NCBI GenBank assembly: GCA_016281255.1
Contig: JAEEIG010000209.1
Span: 1-45,817, forward strand
Direction of reading: 5' to 3'
From: Bacteroidales bacterium
GTDB lineage: Bacteria; Bacteroidota; Bacteroidia; Bacteroidales; WCHB1-69
Length of the DNA stretch: 45,817 nucleotides
Position numbers and translations under genes: made by a program. The notes under the pieces are model-generated. The model saw nothing but the letters and a program-made list of their open reading frames with translations, was not told the origin of the DNA and did no database searches. Of the stretch, positions 1-7,800 are shown in pieces. The number at the start of each line of letters is the position of its first letter. The first letter of the stretch is position 1.

Positions 1-484
1 ATCTCAATATGTAACAATCAAATTCGCCAGATTAACGGAATATGCTTTTCCTCCATCAATATGTGACCTGAAAAAGGTATGTAACGCAGTTATAAACCTT
101 TCCTAAGAATGTTACCTATTTGTTACTAATAATCATGCAAAATCATTATATATTATTGTACTACAGTAATATACATATATACTATGGGATAATAGCCTAA
201 TACGCACTTTTCTGTGAAGTGCCACAAAAAGATGCTTGTCTGCTTTCTGGTGAGCAAAGACAAGACTTTTTGCCAGTCAAAAGAGAGAAGAAAAAGCATC
301 AAAATTGGGTCAGTTGTACCGTCATTGTATCTCGGATGCACTAAGTATCTGGGATTCAACGACGGTTAATAATTCAATGTCGAACTTTGGCTATTTCAGT
401 GCGTATTTTATGGGAAACGTGCTAAAATGCTTACAAATTCACGTTAAACTCTCCAAATCTTATCGTTAATTGAAGTAAAAGTTG

Positions 485-655
485 TACCTTTGCAGCCGTA
501 AGGCTGCGAAACTGCTAATGCTCGGCAATTGATGCATTGCAACGCCACACTCTGCACCTTCAGGTCAGAGAAGTATCATTGCTCTTGCTTAACCGCAGTT
601 GTGCGGCGTAAACGCCGCTAAAGCGATAAAACAGTCAAGCAAAACAATCGCAACT
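485..655 (+). promoter_or_regulatory. Promoter-like -7 box (TACCTTTG, 485-492) and hairpin-rich leader upstream of the MATE gene
   Basis: TACCTTTG matches TAnnTTTG, but no well-spaced -33 TTG was seen. Hairpins by eye: GCAGCC-GTAA-GGCTGC (492-507), GCAAT-N6-ATTGC (525-540), CTCTGcACC-TTCA-GGTCAGAG (550-570), GCGGCG-TAAA-CGCCGC (603-618). Confidence 0.4.
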
Positions 656-2386
656 ATGAATATTAGCAATTTTCGTAACAGCTATCTTATCGACAAGGCT
701 TACCGGCTAACACTGGTGAGCGTTACGCTTACAGCATTGGCACCGCTCATAGCGACGCTGGTAGATGGGCTCTTTTCGAGCAATCTGTTGGGCAACGATG
801 CTTTCATCGCAGTGAGTGTAGCGCTACCTATAGTCAATGCAGTGAGCGTGCTGACGATGATATGTGAACGCGGCGGCGCAGTGCTTGCAGCAGGTCAGCT
901 GGCCAAGGGCAACCGCGACAAGGCCAACCGTATATACACGGCGGCTTTGGCCTCGGCGGTGATGGTGGCGGTATTAGCGGCGTTAGGCATCTGGTTAAAC
1001 CTCGACAGTATCTCTTCGGGGCTGACCGGCAGACCCGAGAGCGCAGCGTATGCCCGCGAGTACCTACAGGTGATCGTCATTTACCTGCTCATCCTGCCGC
1101 TAAACAACACGTTCAACGACTTTGCCACGCAGGAGGGTTTTCCGCAGTTAGCCACCCGGGCCGTGGCTACGGGCAGTGCGGCCAATGTGGTGCTCGACAT
1201 CCTTTTCATCGGTGTGCTCGGCATGGGCATCAGCGGTGCGGCATGGGGCACGGTCATTTCGGGTCTCATCAATCTCGCGCTCATATCTCCCTATTTCCTT
1301 AAGGGCAAGAGCCAGTTCAGATTGGCGCGACCGCAGGGCGACCTGGGTGCCATCATCGGCGAGAACCTCAAGCATGGCTTCGGTTTCAACGTGTACTTTA
1401 TCGTGGTAAATACCTTTATGCTGCTGGGCAACGCATTGGTACTGAAAGTGGCAGGACACGGCGGGTTGACGCTCTTTGATGTGTGTCTGCAGATACAGTC
1501 GGCCACGTTCTCGGTTGCTATGGGACTCACTATGGCCGGCGTCTCGCTCGTCACCTACATGCGTGCCAGCGGCGACAGCGACGGACTGCAGCGCATCATG
1601 CATAATACTGCCAGCATTGTGGTGGGATTCTACGGTGTGCTACTGCTGTTACTGGTGGCTGTGCCGCAGTTTTTCCTGTGGTGCTTTGGTCTCGACGGCA
1701 TCGACCTCGCCATGGCCCGCAGGGTATTCACCTGCTTTGGCATCTACTACTTCTGCTTCTGTGTGGTAGCGGTGTATGTCACCGTTGTACTACAACTGGC
1801 AGGTCACATAGCGGCCAAGATCGTGCTGGTATTCGCCATGGGTATCATAGCCTATCTGAGTATGCTTGGCCTTTCGAAGGTTAGTGCCGATGCCATGTGG
1901 CTGGGATTGATTGTGGGTGGTGTGCCTATCCTTGTGGCCAGTCTGGCCTACGGCTACTGGGAACACCGCAAGCACCCGTCCTATACTATGTTTTCGATGG
2001 TTGACAAGATGCCGTCGTATATTAAGTTCGAATGCTCAATAGATTATGATCAACATAATTTTGACGAGATGAAAAAGAAGATGAAGCTATTTGCCGACAC
2101 CTGCGAGATGAGTGACGAGATGAGCTCTAAGATGTACTCTACTATCCAGACGCTCTTTAACAATGCTCAGGAGCGCAGAAGCAGTCAGCTTAAATATCTC
2201 GACATCTCGCTCTGCGAGTTAGACGACGGAATACAGATGACCATCAAAGACTGCGGCCGTCCCTACGACCCGGTACACAATGGCATGAATGCCGCATCCG
2301 TAGGCGCCCGCTCTGCCACCTACCGCTACATGTTCACCATGAATGTAACAACTATAGTATGGGATAAAACCCTGAATCAAACATAA
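656..2386 (+). CDS. MATE-family efflux transporter with C-terminal RsbW/HATPase-like domain
   Basis: Hydrophobic MATE-like region. C-terminal ~130 aa carries a partial N-box (TLFNNAQER) and a G1-like DxGxPxDP motif (DCGRPYDP). ATG at 656 (MNISNFRNSYLIDKAYR) preferred over the upstream TTG at 599. Confidence 0.8.
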   Translation: MNISNFRNSYLIDKAYRLTLVSVTLTALAPLIATLVDGLFSSNLLGNDAFIAVSVALPIVNAVSVLTMICERGGAVLAAGQLAKGNRDKANRIYTAALASAVMVAVLAALGIWLNLDSISSGLTGRPESAAYAREYLQVIVIYLLILPLNNTFNDFATQEGFPQLATRAVATGSAANVVLDILFIGVLGMGISGAAWGTVISGLINLALISPYFLKGKSQFRLARPQGDLGAIIGENLKHGFGFNVYFIVVNTFMLLGNALVLKVAGHGGLTLFDVCLQIQSATFSVAMGLTMAGVSLVTYMRASGDSDGLQRIMHNTASIVVGFYGVLLLLLVAVPQFFLWCFGLDGIDLAMARRVFTCFGIYYFCFCVVAVYVTVVLQLAGHIAAKIVLVFAMGIIAYLSMLGLSKVSADAMWLGLIVGGVPILVASLAYGYWEHRKHPSYTMFSMVDKMPSYIKFECSIDYDQHNFDEMKKKMKLFADTCEMSDEMSSKMYSTIQTLFNNAQERRSSQLKYLDISLCELDDGIQMTIKDCGRPYDPVHNGMNAASVGARSATYRYMFTMNVTTIVWDKTLNQT

Positions 2387-2975
2387 AAAGGAGAAGAATA
2401 AAGCGTGAGCAAGAAGAGTCTGATCTGGAAAATACCCTGCATTGTTTGGGGTGTCGTTATGGGAATCGTATTGTTACTGTTGATTACGGTGACGGTTATT
2501 ATGGTGACACCCAAGCCCGCACGGCTGTCTTGCAGAAATGCGTGGAGGTCGTCAATGATCGGACCGCCTGGGATGTGGATCTGGGACAACTCTATCTGTC
2601 GCCGTTCCATCATTCCCCGATGATTCTCTACCGCGCCTACAAAGGCAAAGAAGATCTGCCGCTGCACATCGAAATAGACAGCCTTTATGTCGGTCATCGC
2701 GGTCAGGACACGCTGATTTACGTGCATGCCATGCGTCTGCATGGCAATGTGCAGAAAGTTGAGAATGGGAAGTCGAGCAAGGATTTCACAGCCCGTACTA
2801 TCGTGGTGGATCAACTGCTGTTGGAGCAAACGACTTTCCATTCCGACACTATGATAGACGCTGATGGTGTTGATGTTATCTTGAGGCATCTGAATGTGAA
2901 GAGTCCGGGACTCAATATCGCGAAAGGTGATTACCCGCTACACGGTTTGAAGATGGGCGCGGATTCATTTGTCTT
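2371..2975 (+). pseudogene. Truncated, frameshifted duplicate of the 5' end of the TamB-like gene at 4821, including about 34 nt upstream
   Basis: cctgaatcaaaca...ggag...GTGAGCAA(G/A)AA(G/A)AGTCTG matches 4789 onward. One-nt deletion near 2510 (gtgacacccaagcccgc versus gtgtcgccaaaagcccgc) shifts the frame. Protein similarity continues in the 2446..2994 frame (LYLSPFHHSPMILYRAYKGKEDLPLHIEIDSLYVGHRGQDTLIYVH) and ends around GLKMGADSF. Confidence 0.9.
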
Positions 2976-3240
2976 TATGCGTAAAGTCAGCTGATGAACC
3001 TCGTCATTCCAACCGCCAACATCTTTATCGCCAGCATTATTTATCCACTAACCCCTCTTCAACAAAACAATGACCGAAACAAAAATATACGTAGGGCTGA
3101 ACGATGCCGCAAGTAAGCAGCAAGAACATCACACGGACAGGAAAGTGTTATGATAACGGAGAGTACGGTCAGGGCATATTTTGTCCAGGAAAATCTTAAG
3201 CCAAATAACAAACAACTATGATGAAAAAACAGTTTATCCC

Positions 3241-3271
3241 TTGGTAATTACACGAAAAAATTATATTTTTG
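3241..3271 (+). promoter_or_regulatory. Bacteroidota-type promoter for the cation:proton antiporter
   Basis: TTG (3241-3243), 20 nt spacer, TATTTTTG (3264-3271): matches TTG-N19-21-TAnnTTTG. Confidence 0.65.
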
Positions 3272-3407
3272 CCGACATCTTTATAATGTAGTTTACATGG
3301 AGGTAAAGGCATGTATGTACTCCACCTGTTAAGGGTTGCCTGTACTGCCTGAAGTGATTGCATTTTGAACAAATAAGATAAAAAATAATTAATAAATTAT
3401 TTTCAAT

Positions 3408-4769
3408 ATGGTACATGATTTATACATTTTGATGATTACGGCCGGTGTGGTCAGTCTTTTGTTTAAATTATTAAAACAGCCTGTGGTGCTGGGTTATATC
3501 GTTGCCGGTGTTTTGGTAGGTCCCTATCTGTTTGGCGAGACCTTTGTGGATGCGGAAAATGTAGAGGCATGGGGTAATATCGGTGTGCTGTTCGTGTTGT
3601 TCTGCATCGGTCTGGAGTTCCGCCTCAAGAACCTCATCAGCAGCGGCAAAGTGGCGGCAATAGGCGCACTGACAATTATTCTGGGCATGATGGTCTTGGG
3701 CTTCGGCGTGGGACAGTATGCCGAATTGGACATGATCAACTCCCTTTTCCTGGCAGGCATGCTCTGCATGTCAAGCACGACTATCGTGATGAAGGCGATT
3801 GACGAGGCAGGCTTGACCAAGGAACGTTTCGTCAAAGGTGCAACCAGTATTCTTATCGTGGAGGATGTGGTGGCTGTGGTGCTGATGGTACTGCTGTCCA
3901 GTATAGCTATCAAGCATCAGTTTGAAGGTGCCGAACTAATCAGAAAAGTGGGCGTTTTGGCAATCACACTCGCAGCTTGGTTCATTTGCGGAATACTGAT
4001 TATCCCGACGCTACTGCGCAAAGTCAGACCCTATCTGAATGACGAGACACTTATCATCCTTGCCTTGGGTCTGTGCTTAGGCATGGTGCTGACGGCAGAG
4101 GAAGCAGGGTTCAGCAGTGCACTCGGCGCTTTTGTTATGGGTTCTATCCTTGCCGAGACAGTGGAGTCGCATCGTATCGAAAAGCTGATGACACCGCTGA
4201 AGAATGTCTTTGCCGCTATCTTTTTCGTCTCTGTGGGCATGCTGATCAACCCATCCACATTGGCGGAATATTGGTCAAGTATCTTGTTAGTCTGCATGGT
4301 GATTATCATCGGCATGATTCTATTTGGCACTTTGGGCTGCTGGTGGGGTGGCGAAACGATGCGCGACGCCATGTTAACCAGCTTCTCGTTCGTGCAAATA
4401 GGCGAGTTTTCGTTCATTATCGCTTCTTTGGGCACCAGCTTAGGCGTTCTTCACCCGGCTATCTACCCTATCATCGTGGCATCCAGTGTGGTCACCACCT
4501 TCCTCACCCCCTATATCATGAAAGCAACTGTGCCATGCTATAATTTCTTCTACAACCACGCATCAGCGAAATTGCGCGCCAAAATCGACCGACGTGAACA
4601 GCTGGTGGCAGAAGCAGAGACAGTTACCCAATCCGAAGAGTCACATGCTTTTGCAGACAAGGCACGCCATGCCGTCCGGAACACCTTCCTCACAAAGCGT
4701 CTCGTCGAATTGTTTATCAAGAATATGAGCGCTAAAGACGAAAACAAATCTGAAACAAACGATAACTAA
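3408..4769 (+). CDS. CPA2-family (Kef/YbaL-type) cation:proton antiporter without a recognisable RCK domain
   Basis: QPVVLGYIVAGVLVGP, FCIGLEF, SSTTIVMKAI, EEAGFSSALGAFVMG, FFVSVGM; short charged cytoplasmic tail instead of TrkA_N. Confidence 0.88.
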   Translation: MVHDLYILMITAGVVSLLFKLLKQPVVLGYIVAGVLVGPYLFGETFVDAENVEAWGNIGVLFVLFCIGLEFRLKNLISSGKVAAIGALTIILGMMVLGFGVGQYAELDMINSLFLAGMLCMSSTTIVMKAIDEAGLTKERFVKGATSILIVEDVVAVVLMVLLSSIAIKHQFEGAELIRKVGVLAITLAAWFICGILIIPTLLRKVRPYLNDETLIILALGLCLGMVLTAEEAGFSSALGAFVMGSILAETVESHRIEKLMTPLKNVFAAIFFVSVGMLINPSTLAEYWSSILLVCMVIIIGMILFGTLGCWWGGETMRDAMLTSFSFVQIGEFSFIIASLGTSLGVLHPAIYPIIVASSVVTTFLTPYIMKATVPCYNFFYNHASAKLRAKIDRREQLVAEAETVTQSEESHAFADKARHAVRNTFLTKRLVELFIKNMSAKDENKSETNDN

Positions 4770-4820
4770 ACCCCAAGACTTCTTGTTTCCTGAATCAAAC
4801 AATAAAGGAGAAAATAAGGC

Positions 4821-7800
4821 GTGAGCAAAAAAAGTCTGCTCTGGAAAATACCGTGCATCCTTTTAGGTGTCATCCTGGGACTGGTACTGTTACTGCTGAT
4901 TACCGTAACGGTTATTCTGGTGTCGCCAAAAGCCCGCACGGCTGTCCTGCAAAAATGCGTGGAGATGGTCAATGAGCGGACCGACCTGAATGTGGACCTG
5001 GGACGGCTCTATCTGTCGCCTTTCCATCACTCTCCGATGATTCTCTATCGTGCCTACAAAGGCGAAGAAGACCTGCCGCTACACATAGAAATAGACAGTC
5101 TCTATGTCGGTCATCGCGGTCAGGACACGCTGATTTATGTGCATGGTCTGCGTCTGCAAGGTTGTATGAAGAAACCCGGGGCTGGGGTGTCGAAAGACGA
5201 TTTCCTGGCCCGTACTATCGTGGTGGACCAACTGCTGTTGGACCAAACAACGCTCCATTCCGACACTTTGATTGAAGCGGTGGGCATCGACGCTATCGTG
5301 AAACATCTGCATATAAAGAGTCCGGGACTCAACATCGCCAAAGGAGACTACCCGCTGCACGGCTTGAAGCTGTCGGATGCGTTTGTGGGCATTGCGCTGC
5401 GAGACACCGAGAGCGACACCGAGGACACCACCTCCACCCCGATGGCTTTCGAAATACCCGATGGCGAGTTGCGCAACGTGAGGTTCGTGCTCAACCCTAT
5501 GGGGCTGGATTTGCGTGCCGGCTCTCTCACCACGAATGTGCTGGCGGACGTAGGGGGCAACCTCTACGATGCACGTCGCCTGAATATCGGGAACGCCTCT
5601 CTTACACTCGGGACACTGCACCTGCCTTTTGACACGATCTATGGGGACGCCCGGGTGGATCTGAACACCGATCTGATTAACTCGAATCGTTTATTCGTCC
5701 AATCCGATGCTTTCGGGGCAAAAGCGGACCTGACGGCCACGACGCTGGATTTGGAGACGATGCGGGTGGATTTGGCAGGCAATGCCGATTATCAAGGCAA
5801 CAAGGCAAACTTGAGAGGATTCTATGATATTGATGATGAGCTGTATGACATGCTGGTGAACGTTGAACAAGTGAACCTGAACCCGTTCCTCCAAGACAAA
5901 GCCCTCGTGCTGTTGGCAGGCGAAATACACGCTCAGGGAAAAGGCATAGATCCACATTCCCCCGCGATGAAGTGCAAAGTGGCCATGAACCTGACCCGTT
6001 GCATCTACAATCAAATTGATGTTTCCGGTCTGGCCCTTGACGCCGAACTGGCCAATAAAACCGTGGCCGGAAACCTGCATTTGCCGGTGACGATGACGGA
6101 CCGTGACCTGCAACTGAAGGCAGAGACGGAGCATCAGTTCCGCGTATCTGACTTTTTCACCCCAAAGCGGATGAGCGTGGACTACCATACGCAAATGAAG
6201 GATGTGGTGGCGCACATAGCGGGCGATGATTTTGATATCGACACCCTGAACCTTGATTTCACAACGGACACCACCACATCGCTGTATCTGGCCACGCAAG
6301 GACTTGTCATCGATGCCCAAAGCCCCATGCATGCACTCCGGCTGGTGGATGAAGTGCAACCGCTGCTTGGAGTCGTTGCCGACACCGCGTTTGTGAATCC
6401 CATTGTCTCGTTGCAAGACCTGACACTGCTGGATACACTCCAGAGGCTTATTCCAAACCTGCAGGCGGCCATAACGCTGACGGAAGGAAGTCCCGTCCAG
6501 GCTATCATCGAGCGGGCTGGATTGGACATCAATGAGTTGACGATGCTGTTGAAGTCCGATTCTCTCCAATCAGACTTGGCACTGGACGTGTCCATTCCGA
6601 ACATTGAGCCTGCGGACGACAGTACGGGCTTGCACCTTCCCCCCACAGCGGCAACGTTGCTGGTCAACATGGCGGAAGGCAAGACCACCGCCTCGCTCAC
6701 GGTCAATGCCAACATCACCGATGGCGTGATGAGTGTGAACAGCCTCTGCACCGACGCCACGCTGCAACTTGATCTGGAACGAAACGGACGCAAGCTGAGT
6801 GGAACAGGGCACCTTACGCTGGACAGCCTCGAATACGACAATATGAATCTCGAAAACCGGACGGCGGACATCTGGATTATGCCCTCTGAGCAATATGAAA
6901 ACGCCATCCGGGCAGATATTCGGTTGGACGACATCCCCCTTGAGCTGGTGAACAGCATCCTGGACAGGGAGGACATCGACCTGTACGGTGCAGCCCGGGC
7001 CAGGGCTACTGCCGACGGCTTGCCTGCACAATTGGATCTCTCCGCCGAAGTGCTGCCACTGGATGTAAGCGCCCATTACAAGCCTTACGATGTACAGTTA
7101 AACTTAGGCGAGACACCTATCACCATGGAGCATAACCATGTGAAATTAAAAGATGTGCGCATATACAGTGTCAACGGTTCCTATCTGGCGCTGAACGGTG
7201 GATTGGACTTGAACACCATGCTCCTGGATGTAGATTTGACCGCCGATAATTTCGCCCCGCTGGAACTGCTGCCAGATGGACCTGTCCCTGTTTATGGCAA
7301 CCTGGAAACCGATGTCCGCGGACGGGTGACCGGACCCTTAGATAGCATTCATGCCGACGTGGATGTCACAGTCCTGCCCACCACAGACCTCACCTATCCG
7401 ATAGACGAGAAGAATCTGGCGCAATTCAAACCGCACGGCACGGTCAACATACAGTACAACACCACTGACGGGGAGCTCAACTACGGCGGAACCATCCATG
7501 TGGACGAAGGGCTGGTCCGCTTTTCACCCAAGCTATATCCCATGATTCCCTTCCATGTGGATTCGGGAAGCCATGTCACTCTCAATGGTTCCTTAGGCCA
7601 GACCATTCTGGACCTTTCCGCATCGCAACAGGTGAAAGCGGATGTGCAATCGGCGGGTGAAGAGACACGCCGGGTGACCTTCAACACAGGCGTGCGCGTA
7701 AACGGCATTCTCGATTCGGTAGGTCTCAATGCCATCGGCTTCTTCCTTGAAGCACCGGGTGACGAAACCATCACGCGCGAACTTGCCTCCATGGACGAGG

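Noticed and set aside
153-359. 68-aa minus-strand ORF near the window start
   Set aside because: Short, no recognisable family, no supporting promoter or neighbour.
2405-2994. Two overlapping ORFs as independent small genes
   Set aside because: They are consecutive frames of one sequence homologous to the 4821 gene across a 1-nt deletion.
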